Assembly (NCBI RefSeq): GCF_036417355.1
Contig: NZ_CP143889.1
Span: 1 to 64,000, forward strand
Length of the DNA stretch: 64,000 nt
Direction of reading: 5' to 3'
From: Akkermansia sp. RCC_12PD
Lineage (GTDB): Bacteria > Verrucomicrobiota > Verrucomicrobiia > Verrucomicrobiales > Akkermansiaceae
Each line of letters starts with the position of its first letter. Within the stretch, counting starts at the first letter, position 1. Made by a program: the position numbers and the translations under genes. The notes under the pieces are model-generated. The model worked only from the letters and a program-made list of their open reading frames with translations, searched no databases and was not told the origin of the DNA. This document shows, piece by piece, positions 47,738 through 57,700 of the stretch.

Positions 47738-47971
47738 TTTTTTCTTTTCCAACTTGTTCCTTCCGGGCAGTTTTTTTGTGTGTTCATCTGCTGATTTTGA
47801 TGCAGAGCTGAATCTCCGGGTTCTGCTGTGATTGGTGACGCATTCCGTAATGCCAATAGATCGCGCTATGCTCATCATTCACTGAATCAGCAATGATCAC
47901 ATATAAAACGTGTTGATTACTACTCCACATTGATATAGTAAAGATGATCTGGTTATTAGCGTTACTTCACC
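47738..47971. other. Short AT-rich intergenic region after tRNA-Gly
   Basis: A T-run (ATTTTTTCTTTTCC) directly after the tRNA may terminate it. The remaining bases show no gene or integrase remnant. Confidence 0.45.
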
Positions 47972-48511
47972 ATGAATATATTATTGCCAATAAGCGCATG
48001 TGCTTTTCTGCTCTCCGCTCATCCTTCCATGTCGGCGGAAGAAAAAAGCATTTCTCATCCTAGCGACCAGACCATTACGATTCCCGATTCCCTCGACGGC
48101 TACACGCTGACCATGACGAGCAAAAAGATAAAATACGTCCATATCAGCTTTTATACTCAAGCTCTTGACGATGGTGCAATCGTCAGAAATGGAGGAATTG
48201 GAGACTACTACGAAAAATATAAAGAACGTGTATCATATACTTCCGATTCCTCCTACAATGCCACGATCGTATTTTCCAAAGACCAATGGACAAAGGGGCA
48301 AGATTCAGAAAGTTATATTTGTGAAAAAATAGGAAAGGACAGATTGGTTATCAAATCCGTAAAGATAGAAAATGGTATTCCTAGAGCGATTGAACCCTAT
48401 TTATTCCTTTATTTTAAGACATCTGATGGAGGCAATGCTTATGTTTTAGAGGAAGAAAGTATAGGAGGAAACATCTCATTCATGCTGAAAAAATCTTCAG
48501 AAAAACAATAA
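47972..48511 (+). CDS. Exported hypothetical protein
   Basis: The 179-residue protein has a Sec signal (MNILLPISACAFLLSAHPSMSA, cleavage near SAE). The mature part is predicted beta-rich: repeated short strands with Tyr/Ser/Lys (YTLTMTSKKIKYVHISFYT, YVLEEESIGGNISFML) give the look of a small beta-sandwich or lipocalin-like domain. No known family was recognised. It lies within the AT-rich accessory stretch following the tRNA and is followed by a stem-loop. Intact reading frame and signal peptide argue for a real gene. Confidence 0.6.
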   Translation: MNILLPISACAFLLSAHPSMSAEEKSISHPSDQTITIPDSLDGYTLTMTSKKIKYVHISFYTQALDDGAIVRNGGIGDYYEKYKERVSYTSDSSYNATIVFSKDQWTKGQDSESYICEKIGKDRLVIKSVKIENGIPRAIEPYLFLYFKTSDGGNAYVLEEESIGGNISFMLKKSSEKQ

Positions 48512-48512
48512 A

Positions 48513-48549
48513 CGGAAAAGGGCTGCCTGAGACTGGAGCAGCCCTTCCG
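48513..48549 (+). terminator. Stem-loop after exported hypothetical gene
   Basis: AAGGGCTGC (48518-48526) pairs with GCAGCCCTT (48538-48546), and CGG (48513-48515) can pair with CCG (48547-48549). There is no T-tract, so termination is less certain. Confidence 0.5.
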
Positions 48550-48731
48550 ATTGCTAAATCGGGAGGAAGCCCCCGCAGGACGATTTCCCATGCTTCAAGA
48601 AGGGAAACATGGGAAATCGTGTTATTGGGTTACGGTGTTTTACCCCGAAGGAATCTCCTGCACCCTTTCCTTGACCAGGAGGAAGAAAGACGCAATGCTG
48701 GAAAATAGTGGCACACTATTTTATCAGATAA

Positions 48732-49130
48732 TTACCCGATAAATGCTCTCACGCCCGATTTGTTCAATGAATCGCCCTCCATCCAGATACGTCTTACACA
48801 CCTTGCCATCGTATAATCCTCATCCAGCGCTTCCCTACATTTGAAAAACCACCGGATTATATAACCTGTTCGGGCTACATTTCCATCCTTGGAGGACCCC
48901 AGCAGCAACAACCATGCCATCGTACGGGCCGTTCTCTTGGTTTCTGCTTCTTTTTGGCTGTAACCAGACCTCCTTTCGCCGACTTGGGTACAAACGCATT
49001 CGCGGACAGAGCTTTCGCCCCATAAAACAGCGTTATCGCCAGCCTCTTACAACAATTACCATCCACATTCACAACAATGGAGACAAATGAGCCGGCTAAA
49101 AAAGGACGTGTTAATATACAATGTACCATG
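48732..49130 (-). pseudogene. Possible decayed gene fragments
   Basis: The minus strand reads open for about 107 codons from near 49055 to a TAA at 48732 without a suitable start codon. It encodes a protein-like sequence such as TMAWLLLLGSSKDGNVARTG and MARCVRRIWMEGDSLNKSG. A second frame upstream (49129 to about 49050, beginning MVHCILTRPFLAGSFV) may be its displaced beginning. The break suggests a frameshifted gene. I do not recognise the family, and chance open frames cannot be excluded. Confidence 0.3.
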
Positions 49131-49249
49131 TGATTTATCCTCCGGGAGTATCAGCATGCCAGGGAGAAAATTTGAGCCAGCTACATCAGACCCCACCCAA
49201 ATAAATTACTCCTTCTAAACATCTTGTTTTATTTTATAACATTCATTAT

Positions 49250-50319
49250 ATGTATCTCTTAAAATTGTTGGTATTGACATGCATTCTATGGATGAGCGGG
49301 GCCCAAGGTTCCTTCACCCGGGAGGCTGCGGAATCTGGGCAGAAAAAATCACCCGCTCCTCGGCAAAATGATCTTGGAACGGACCTTTCTTCATTCAAAT
49401 ACGGCGTTTTGCCGGTCCATAATATCTTGCAAGATTGTAAATAATTAAAAGACGTTCTCGATTCCATTACAACGCCGGAAACCGGACAAAACAAGGAAGA
49501 GACAATTTCCTTTCTTTGGGAACGTGCTGTACTGAACAATGTTATTCTCGCGGACAGCATTCGGAGCAACCCCGCAAAGTACGAGGCAACGGAAGATGAA
49601 GCAAAAGAATTGTATGCCGTCCTGGTAGCAGTTAACCAGCAGCTCAAGGATACATTAAACCTGTTGCGTGACCTGCAAAAAAGAAACCTGTTGGAAATTG
49701 AATTTGAACTTATGCTGGAAACAAAATGCTCCATCCTTGAAGGCTATCTGGACAAGCATCAATCCTCTCTTTCCGATTCGGACTGCATCAATGCTTTTGA
49801 GAAGAATAAGGGATATCCCTATTTGCTCCAGGCTTTTTTTGCGATGTACCGTGAAAAAGACATGAATGCAGCGAAGCTACTCTTCCGGGAAGGTGCACAG
49901 AAAGGGAGCAAAAAGGCACAACTCATGGAAGAGCTCTGTGCGCATTCCAACCCCGCAAAATCATGGATGGCATTCTGGAAATTCTTCCCCGTTTAAATGC
50001 AGTCGCCGCCAGGATCACGGATCGGAACATGGCGGAAGCGAATGAGGAGAGCCTTGTCTCATTATTTAATTCCCTTCGTTTTCAAATTTCCCTGCTCAAC
50101 AGGAGTCCCCAGTCTGAAAAAGACTCCGAATATATGCTTCAGACCTGGAATCCCGTTTATCAAAATGCAATGCAGCAATTTCATCAGGAATGGGCCAGAA
50201 TAAAATCCTCTCAATATTTTGAAAATAAAAATCTGAAAAAATCCATCTCAGACAAATCAATATCCCTGAATGTGTCCATCAATTTAAAAAACCTTCTTAA
50301 ATTGCAACCGAAATCATAG
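49250..50319 (+). pseudogene. Exported protein gene broken by stop and frameshift
   Basis: From the ATG at 49250 the frame encodes a signal peptide (MYLLKLLVLTCILWMSGAQG) and about 64 residues, then meets an in-frame TAA at 49442-49444. The same frame continues coherently (SITTPETGQNKEETISFLWE, ILADSIRSNPAKYEATEDE, LLQAFFAMYREKDMNAAKLL) to 49996. Near 49960-49990 the protein-like sequence moves to another frame (NAVAARITDRNMAEANEESL) and ends at 50319. One stop and one frameshift therefore split a former gene of about 356 codons. The helical AAKLLFREGAQKGSKKAQLM part resembles a single Sel1-like repeat, linking it loosely to the nearby Sel1 gene. Confidence 0.6.
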
Positions 50320-50339
50320 GAACATAAAAAGGGATGCAG

Positions 50340-51110
50340 TCTCGTTTCCATATCTTAAACAGTTCCTCATTGATATTTATTCCAGCCTTTGGCTGGCCTG
50401 CGCCCCAATAGCTCTCGACAAGCTACTCTTTGCCAAAACTTTCATGCAGGATCGCCATACCCTCAACGACAGCACCCTGTGCATGACCATCACAACGCGG
50501 CAGGCGTTCAGCATGATGTACCTGGAAAAATCGTAAATCGTAAAATAACGACTATGACTTCCAGGTCCTTCAGGTCAGCTTCATTGGCCTGCAGTCCGGC
50601 ATCTGCTTCCTGATCACCGATTCCCTGTCTTTAATCAACATCGGCACTCCAACACCAAGAAGTATGCATGCGTCTGTCCGATGCGGCGTTCCAAAGACCA
50701 AGTGTACAGCATGTGGGAAAACGCCAAATTCCACAAGCTCCGGCCGCATGATTAAATCGACATTCTGTTGGAGGGAGCGGACTTCGGCATGGACGCCGTC
50801 CACATCGGGAAGGAAACCGTGATTTCCATTCACTTCGAGGAAAAATTCTCTGTAGTTCAATTCGGCCATATTGATACGGTTCACATTCAAAGGAAGGGCT
50901 CCGGGTGGCCGTTTTTTTTGAGATACGGGTGTTGGAGAAGAGTTACAGATTAATGTAACTATCTGATGATAACTTATCACAAATCCATCATCCACTCCGT
51001 CATCTCCCTTTTCGAAGCCTTGCAAAGCTTCTGCGTGGTAAGGATTCCTTCTTTTCTGCCTTTCCATAATTTCCGGGCAGAGAAAATCCTCTCATACTGA
51101 AACTCATAAC
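50340..51110 (+). pseudogene. Heavily decayed gene(s)
   Basis: Coherent protein-like fragments follow each other on the plus strand in changing frames: ALDKLLFAKTFMQDRHTLND (from about 50400), YDFQVLQVSFIGLQSGICFL (about 50550-50640), YACVCPMRRSKDQVYSMWEN (about 50660-50720), DILLEGADFGMDAVHIGKET (about 50760-50820) and HKSIIHSVISLFEALQSFCV (about 50985-51045). At least four frameshifts or stops separate them. This suggests one or two long-dead genes. The family is unknown. The 165-residue minus-strand frame at 50570-51067 is considered a shadow. Confidence 0.45.
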
Positions 51111-51184
51111 ATAAAAGAGACGTGAAATTTTAATTCAAATCTCTTTCTATTGTTATAAAAATAAATACCGATATAGATCGGTCC

Positions 51185-51820
51185 CTAATTTAATCTGAAA
51201 TAGTAGGATTCATCTATTTTTTTTGCTGGTGTTTTATTATCAATGTATTCGTAATGAAATGTAGTCGTTTGTATTGTTATTGCTCCCTGAACATTAATAC
51301 TGATGCTTCTTAATTTTTTCACAATATGAATTTTGGTCCAATCATCAATAATATTCAAATCTTCCACGCATAAGCCATGAATAATATTTTCAAGAATATC
51401 AAAATTATTTTCCCTTATTTCTATTGTTTCTCTAAAAATGAGTACATTGGAAAAACAATTCATAAGATAATTAAATTGATCCGAATTGCTGTACCTCCTC
51501 TGACGAAATGCTAGTTCAACATTATCCTCTTGATTGCCTGGTAATTGCATATCATATACGTCAAAAACGCTTTTCTCAAGATTACTATCTGATTTTCTTT
51601 CGAAGAGAACAATATTCTCTTGGGGAATAATGATGAGGAAGGTGTTTTTTCTATATTCAAACGGTCTCAAAAAAGCCATCTCCATATTTTCCTGATCCTT
51701 CCAATTTAAATATGATGATAAATTATCATAATTTTTTGCGAAATTATATTCTTTTTTAGAAGAAGGTGAGCAAGATGTTTGTACAATGATTACAATAAAT
51801 GCGATGATGATCTTCTTCAT
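51185..51820 (-). CDS. Hypothetical lipoprotein
   Basis: The 211-residue protein has a lipoprotein signal (MKKIIIAFIVIIVQTSC with lipobox VQTSC). The rest is mixed alpha/beta with many Asn, Ile and Glu residues and no recognised motif. It is very AT-rich compared with the core genome. It lies between gene remnants and the Sel1/RHS genes, where small AT-rich lipoproteins can be immunity proteins, but no direct evidence supports that here. An intact frame, ATG start and lipobox support a real gene. Confidence 0.6.
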   Translation of the reverse strand: MKKIIIAFIVIIVQTSCSPSSKKEYNFAKNYDNLSSYLNWKDQENMEMAFLRPFEYRKNTFLIIIPQENIVLFERKSDSNLEKSVFDVYDMQLPGNQEDNVELAFRQRRYSNSDQFNYLMNCFSNVLIFRETIEIRENNFDILENIIHGLCVEDLNIIDDWTKIHIVKKLRSISINVQGAITIQTTTFHYEYIDNKTPAKKIDESYYFRLN

Positions 51821-51870
51821 GGTTCTATATAATATTGTTAAGGATAATTAATTTCTTAAATTATTAGAAT

Positions 51871-52335
51871 TTAACCTTGCAGGGGTCTTGCTACATTTCC
51901 TGTGGGACTGGAACACGAAAAAGCGCAGAGAGGTTCCACTTTCCGGGGATCGTTGGGTGAATGGTCCTTGTGATGGAAGAGGCGCAGGACATGCGTTTCC
52001 GGATGAACTCTTCGTTCCTTTTCCAAGGCGTCGCGCAGAGTAGTAGCTTCCACCAGCGGCACGGCGTCACTTGCTCCAAAGATGAGGAAATCTTCCCTCT
52101 GCCAGCGGGAATCGGCCAGCATCCGGACCAGAGAGGCACGGGGCAGGTCTCCATGGCGCCAGCCGGGGGCATAGGCATGCAGCGGAAGTTCTTCCGGTTC
52201 CGCATCATCCAGGCCGGAGGCGTCCTGCATGGAAGGAAAGGCTTCCACGGCATACCCCAGCCGGAGGAAGTCTTTTTCACCTTCCAGAAATTCTCCCGGC
52301 GTCTGGAGCAGCAGGCAATGAAGAGGCGTATTCAT
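51871..52335 (-). CDS. Hypothetical protein, possibly truncated
   Basis: Starting at the ATG at 52335 (MNTPLHCLLLQTPGEFLEGE), the product has 154 residues. It is acidic, with Pro/His-rich stretches (LPLHAYAPGWRHGDLPRASL and RRVHPETHVLRLFHHKDHSP). The segment REDFLIFGASDAVPLVEATT looks like a strand followed by an acidic loop, as in glycosyltransferase-type folds, but that is weak. GC content is like the core genome and unlike both neighbours. It lies downstream of the Sel1/RHS genes on the same strand, beyond a terminator. Function unknown. Confidence 0.5.
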   Translation of the reverse strand: MNTPLHCLLLQTPGEFLEGEKDFLRLGYAVEAFPSMQDASGLDDAEPEELPLHAYAPGWRHGDLPRASLVRMLADSRWQREDFLIFGASDAVPLVEATTLRDALEKERRVHPETHVLRLFHHKDHSPNDPRKVEPLCAFSCSSPTGNVARPLQG

Positions 52336-52399
52336 GGAGAGACAGGGAAACAATTCCCAACCTACTGCTTCTTTCCCGAAAAATCCACCAGGAAAATGG

Positions 52400-52434
52400 A
52401 AAAACAAAGAGACTCCCGGAATATCCGGGAGCCT
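52400..52434 (-). terminator. Intrinsic terminator of the RHS-Sel1 unit
   Basis: On the minus strand AGGCTCCCGGA (52434-52424) pairs with TCCGGGAGTCT (52420-52410), with one G-T pair, and is followed by CTTTGTTTTTCC. It lies 22 bases after the Sel1 stop codon. Confidence 0.85.
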
Positions 52435-52455
52435 CGTGTAATAAGATATAGATTC

Positions 52456-54678
52456 TTAATGAGGGCTTTGTGCGCTTTTGGAAAAATCATCCAGAAAAGC
52501 TTGAGCTTCCTGATCTCCTTGTTCAGCGGCACGCTTCATCCAAATAAGAGCTTCCTGCATATTCTGTTGGACACCTTTTCCTTTTGCATACATGGTTCCC
52601 ACATTGTATTGGGCCTCCGGATTATTTTGTTTTGCAGCCAAGGAAAACCATTGGAAAGCTTCCTGGTCATCCCGGGGAACCCCTATCCCATCCCGATACA
52701 TCCTTCCAAGGTTATATTGGGCATTTGCACAACCTAATTTTGCAGCCAGGAAAAACCATTTGAAAGCTTCTTTCAAATCTTTTTCAACACCAATTCCCCG
52801 ATAATACAAAGTTCCCAGATTATTTTGAGCTGGAGTACATCCCTGCTGAGCAGCAGCGGAATACCATTTAAAAGCTTCCTTCCAATTCTGGTCAACTCCT
52901 TGACCTCGTTCATACAAAACTCCCAGATTATTTTGAGCTGGAGTATATCCCTGCTGGGCAGCAGCGGAATACAACTTAAAAGCCTCTTTCCAATCCTGTG
53001 GAACTCCGTGGCCCTGCGCATACATGACACCAAGCTCACATTGAGCCGGAGCATATTGCTGTTGAACAGCAGAGGAATACAATTCAAAAACTTTTTTCAA
53101 ATCTTCTTTAACACCAATACCTTGCGAGTACATAATTCCAAGAGCATATTGAGCCGGGGCATATTGGTGTTCTACGGCCTTTGAATACCACTTGAATGCC
53201 TCCTTAAAATCTTTCTCGACTCCCTGCCCATTTACATACATAGCTCCAAGATTGTATTGGGCTTCAGCATTCCCTTGCTGCGCAGCCAGGAAAAACCATT
53301 TGAAAGCTTCTTTCAAATCCTGTGGAACTCCTTTTCCATTTATATACATGATTCCAAGGCTGCATTGGGCATCCGGATCATTTTGTTTTGCTGCCAGAGA
53401 GAACCACTTGAAAGCTTCCTGATCATTCTGGGGAACCCCCATCCCATCCAGATACATCCTTCCAAGGTTATACTGGGCATTGGGGTAATCTTGTTTTGCA
53501 GCCAGGAAAAACCATTTGAAAGCCTCCTTTAAATCTTTTTCAACACCAGTTCCCCGGTAATATAACACTCCAAGATCATTTTGGGCTGGGGCGTATTGTT
53601 GCCGGGCTGAGGCACAATATAGCTTAAATGCTTCCTGATCGTTTTGGGGAACGCCCGTTCCATTCTGATACATGATTCCAAGGTTGTACTGACCCTCCCG
53701 ATCATTTTGTTTTGCTGCCAGGGAAAACCATTTGAAGGCTTCTTTCCAATCCTGTGGAACCCCTTGACCTTGTGCATACATGACTCCAAGATAAACTTGC
53801 GCAAAGGCATTTCCCTGCATGGCAGCACGCTCCAACCAAATGAAAGCCTCTTTCCAATCCTGTTGAATCCCCTGACCTTGTGCATACATAACGCCAAGAT
53901 TGCATTGTGCCGGGGCATACTGTTGCCGGGCAGCAGCGGAATACCATTGGAAAGCTTCTTTCCAATCCTGTGGAACCTCTTGACCCTCTGCATACATGAC
54001 TCCAAGATTATATTGTGCCGCAGCATGTTGTTGCCGGGCAGCCTTTGAAAACCACTTGAAGGCTTCTTTCAAATCTTTCTTAACTCCTAGTCCATGTACA
54101 TACATGATCCCAATATTGTGCTGAGCGACAACATTTTCTTTCTCAGCAGCCAGGAAAAACCATTTCATGGCTTCCTTGAAATCCTGCTCAATGCCCATAC
54201 CTTCCTTATACATGGTTCCCAGGTTGTTTTGAGCGTCCGTATATCCCTGTTGAGCGGACTTTGAAAACCATTTAAACGCTTCTTTCAAATCCAGCTTTAC
54301 CCCCTTCCCCTGGTAATAACATGCCGCTACCAGATATTGCCCCTCTGCACTATTTTGCTGGGCAGCTTTCCATGCCCACTGAAAAGCCTTCTGATAATCC
54401 TGCCGGACGCCCGTTCCTTTACCATAACATATGGCAAGTTGACATTGTGCTTGAACATCCCCCTGTTGAGCTGACGTTTCGATTGATTTTATTTGTTCAG
54501 GTGCGACTGGTAAATCAATCACCGGCTCAATATGGGATAGTACTTTTTCCGGAGAAGCATATGTCACTGAAGTCAGAAAAACACATGCACAGATGTTAAA
54601 TACATAAAACTTAAACTCCCTTCGCACCGGTAGCGAAGGGAGTTTAAGGAATGGAATAGTATTATAATATTTCGGCAT
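52456..54678 (-). CDS. Exported protein with 18 tandem Sel1 repeats
   Basis: From the ATG at 54678 (an upstream TTG at 54708 is less likely) the product has 740 residues. A signal-like stretch (FYVFNICACVFLTSVTYA, about 26-43) is followed by 18 consecutive Sel1-like repeats of exactly 36 residues with the consensus AQxNLGxMYxxGxGVxxDxKEAFKWFxxAAxQ, from about 70 to 720. Sel1 arrays form helical solenoids that bind proteins. A short tail ends SKSAQSPH. It begins 46 bases after the RHS stop on the same strand, and a terminator follows it, so both form one unit. A scaffold, adaptor or immunity role for the RHS protein is inference. Confidence 0.88.
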   Translation of the reverse strand: MPKYYNTIPFLKLPSLPVRREFKFYVFNICACVFLTSVTYASPEKVLSHIEPVIDLPVAPEQIKSIETSAQQGDVQAQCQLAICYGKGTGVRQDYQKAFQWAWKAAQQNSAEGQYLVAACYYQGKGVKLDLKEAFKWFSKSAQQGYTDAQNNLGTMYKEGMGIEQDFKEAMKWFFLAAEKENVVAQHNIGIMYVHGLGVKKDLKEAFKWFSKAARQQHAAAQYNLGVMYAEGQEVPQDWKEAFQWYSAAARQQYAPAQCNLGVMYAQGQGIQQDWKEAFIWLERAAMQGNAFAQVYLGVMYAQGQGVPQDWKEAFKWFSLAAKQNDREGQYNLGIMYQNGTGVPQNDQEAFKLYCASARQQYAPAQNDLGVLYYRGTGVEKDLKEAFKWFFLAAKQDYPNAQYNLGRMYLDGMGVPQNDQEAFKWFSLAAKQNDPDAQCSLGIMYINGKGVPQDLKEAFKWFFLAAQQGNAEAQYNLGAMYVNGQGVEKDFKEAFKWYSKAVEHQYAPAQYALGIMYSQGIGVKEDLKKVFELYSSAVQQQYAPAQCELGVMYAQGHGVPQDWKEAFKLYSAAAQQGYTPAQNNLGVLYERGQGVDQNWKEAFKWYSAAAQQGCTPAQNNLGTLYYRGIGVEKDLKEAFKWFFLAAKLGCANAQYNLGRMYRDGIGVPRDDQEAFQWFSLAAKQNNPEAQYNVGTMYAKGKGVQQNMQEALIWMKRAAEQGDQEAQAFLDDFSKSAQSPH

Positions 54679-54724
54679 TACATAAATATATATAAACGAT
54701 AATACCAAAATATCAAATGCTTTT

Positions 54725-57700
54725 TTAGAATGTAAAGGTTACTGTTACATTCCCTCCAACTCCCACACCACCGCTCGCCGGGAAATTAACATTTCCACCC
54801 ATTTTCACTGAACCACCACCGTTGCCAATAGGGAAACTGACACTTACGCCAACGCTAACTCCTGGAACAGGATTTTCGACAGGTTTAGCGTTTCCGCCCG
54901 TCTTAACCCCTCCACTTGACCCTACATTCGCAGTGCCAGTTACTGATGTCCCCCAATTTCCAGCGAAAGCAGGAGTGGTAACTATGGCAGTGGCCCCAAC
55001 TTGGGGACCTCCATCTCCAGAATTATCACTACCACCCTCTCCCTTCCCGGGTTTTCCTGTTGTTGTGGTAGGAGGCTCCGTTCCTTCTATCTTGTGGGCA
55101 GCCATTTTGGCAATTTCTTCCAGTTTTTTTGCTAGCTGTTTGCCGATTTCGGTACAGACCTGATCCGGAGTTCCTTTGGGAGCATACTCTTTACAAAATG
55201 TAATACATCTCTGCTGGGCTTCTGCCCGGGCCTGTTTCTCCAGAAAATCCTTCAATCCGGGCAAGAGACCATCAAAGTTTACCAACCCAAGATAGTCTAT
55301 TGACAAACCATTACCGACAAAGTAGTAGAGATTGAACCCGGCATTTTCCGCCATCGGATCGCGGTTGATCCAGCGTCCATCAACTACGTTGTAGTAGCGG
55401 TAATTGTAGTAAACCAGCCCAAGGTCGTCATCCAGATATTCGCTGGAGAAGCGGAACGGATTGATCTCCGCCGCGTTTCCTTCCATCTTGATAATGTCTC
55501 CATAGGGTCCGTATTCATACAGGGCGCGCCTTCCTCCCTGGATGCCGAACAAGGCCGTCGTGTTCTTGAGCAGGTCGTGCGTGTAGTACAGGTCTTCCTG
55601 GTAAACACCGGCTTCGTCAAAGACACTCATGGCAAGGATGCGAGTCGCTACGGACTCCACCGGGTCCCACAGATAGGTCTTGCGCAGGATGGGGGCGGCC
55701 GTCTCCGTCTCATTGGTGGCGTCCAGTTCCGCTACCTGCAAATAGCCCAGGTAAATGAACCGCTTCCTGGACACCAGCGTGTCCCCGTCGTAGACAGTCT
55801 TTTCCACACGCCGGTTTAGGTAGTCGTACACACATTCAATGCGTTTGCTCCCCTGGGTGAAGGTGGTTGCCTGGTTCAGGGCGTTGTATGAGACCATCCA
55901 TTCTCCAGAAGACGTGAGAATGGCTGTCTGGTTGCCATCCTCGTCATAGAGCATGAAAACCGTCGTGCCGTCATCATCGCAAATGGAGGAATACTGGTTA
56001 AGCATATTACTCGTGTAACTGCGCTGTCCGGACGCTTTCAGCGAATTTGTCCGATTGCCTCCGTTGTCGTAGGCAAAAGTGTATGTTCCGCCCCGGCTTA
56101 GGGCGTCGGCAATTACTTCACTGCGGTCATTGTACGTGTAGGTATGAACAAGATCCGGAGTAGGAGTATTGAAATAATCCTTCTTCGTCGCCGGGCGTCC
56201 CAGAGAATCATACGTGTAATCCACCTTGGCCGGGTAGTTCTGGCTTCCAGGGCGCAGGTAGTCCATCTTGACCACCAGGTCCCGCTTCTCTTCCAGCGTG
56301 TACCATCTCTTCAGCGTATTGGGATAGTTCAGCGTCTCCAGCAATCCGTTGGCGGCATTGTAGCCATAGGTAAACGGAGTCGCCACCGCGTTGAGGGAAA
56401 CCGTGGAAGGCCTTCCTGCGGAATCATACCCCCAGCCCGTTTGTAAAACAGTGCCGCCGCCGTATTGCAGGCTGTAGCCTGAAGCTCGCCCGTAGGCGTC
56501 CTTCACTGCCGCCAGGGAACTTTCTACAAGTCCCAGCGTGCTTTCCCCTTCCACTTCCCCGTACTGGTTGTAGGTGAAGCTGCGCGTCCCGCTGGCATCG
56601 GTAATGCCGGTGAGCTGGCCCAGATGGTTATAAGTCGCCGTGATGGAGGGAGTACCCTCGCCATAGGTCTCGCCTGTCAGCAGCCCGGTCAGGGCGTCAT
56701 AGCTGCGCGTCATGACATTTCCTCTTCCGTTCGTAAAGGTGGAAATGCGGTTGAGCGTATCGTAACTGATGTCCTTATGGGTGTTGTCTGCATAGGTCTT
56801 TCGGGTAGGCAATCCCGTAGCGGCGTTATAATTCCATGCCGTCATGTCTCCATCCGTTCGTTCTCGCGGATCAGTCGTGATAGCTTCCGAGGAACCGCGG
56901 AACGTCGTCAGGCCGGTGATCTGGTCCGCATCGTTGTAAGAGAACACGGCTGGCTGAATCGCCGTTCCCCATTCGGCCTCCTTGCGTCCCCTGGCGTCAT
57001 AGGCATAACAGGCCGTCTTGCCCATGGCGTCGGTGATGCAGGTAGGATGGTCCAGCGGCTGCCCGTAGGCATAGGACGTGCTGTTTTCCGCGGCATCCGT
57101 CACGGAAAGGAGGCGCAGGGCTGTATCGTACACTTCCGTCGTGGTATTGCCGCGGCTGTCCGTATAGGCCATCGTCATGCCTTGAGCCGTATAGGCGCGG
57201 CTCTGGCTGGCGGAGATCCCTGCATAATCGGTCACAGTGGTGGTAAAACCGTCCACGGTATGAATCACGGCTGCATCCGATACTCCGGGCTGGATCACTT
57301 TCCGCACCCTGGCGGCAGGTTCCCCGTATTCCGTCCAATCGGCGCTGTCATGCCCCCTGGCGTCCGTCGTAACCACCTTGCTTTCCAGCACGGGGTTCAA
57401 TGAAGAAACCAGCGTAGCTTCCTTCCGGACAATGGGCGTGCCTTCCGCTGCGTATTCCGTCGTCGTGACAAGTCCGTAGACGCCCTCTTCCCGTTGTTCA
57501 CGGGTGTAGGTATATTCCATAACCCGTGAATTGAGCGTGGTCGGTTCGTCGGAAAGAGCCACGGTTTCCTTCGTCTTGTTGCCAAAGGAATCATATTCAT
57601 ACAGGATGGGAGCCAGTGTTTCAAGCTGGTCGCGGACAAGCTGGCCTTTGGCGTTGTAAGTCAGATGGCGGTAATTGCTGCCATTCCTCGTATGCACCGT

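Noticed and set aside
47373-47738. 121-codon minus-strand frame covering tRNA-Gly
   Set aside because: Its start (GFEPTTSTLARLRS) is the familiar false translation of an antisense tRNA.
50570-51067. 165-codon minus-strand frame
   Set aside because: Plus-strand fragments over the same stretch look more protein-like; I treat this as a shadow of a decayed gene.
52600-54480. Regular about 108-bp DNA repeats resembling a tandem or CRISPR-like array
   Set aside because: They are the coding repeats of the Sel1 protein, with continuous reading frame and no spacers.
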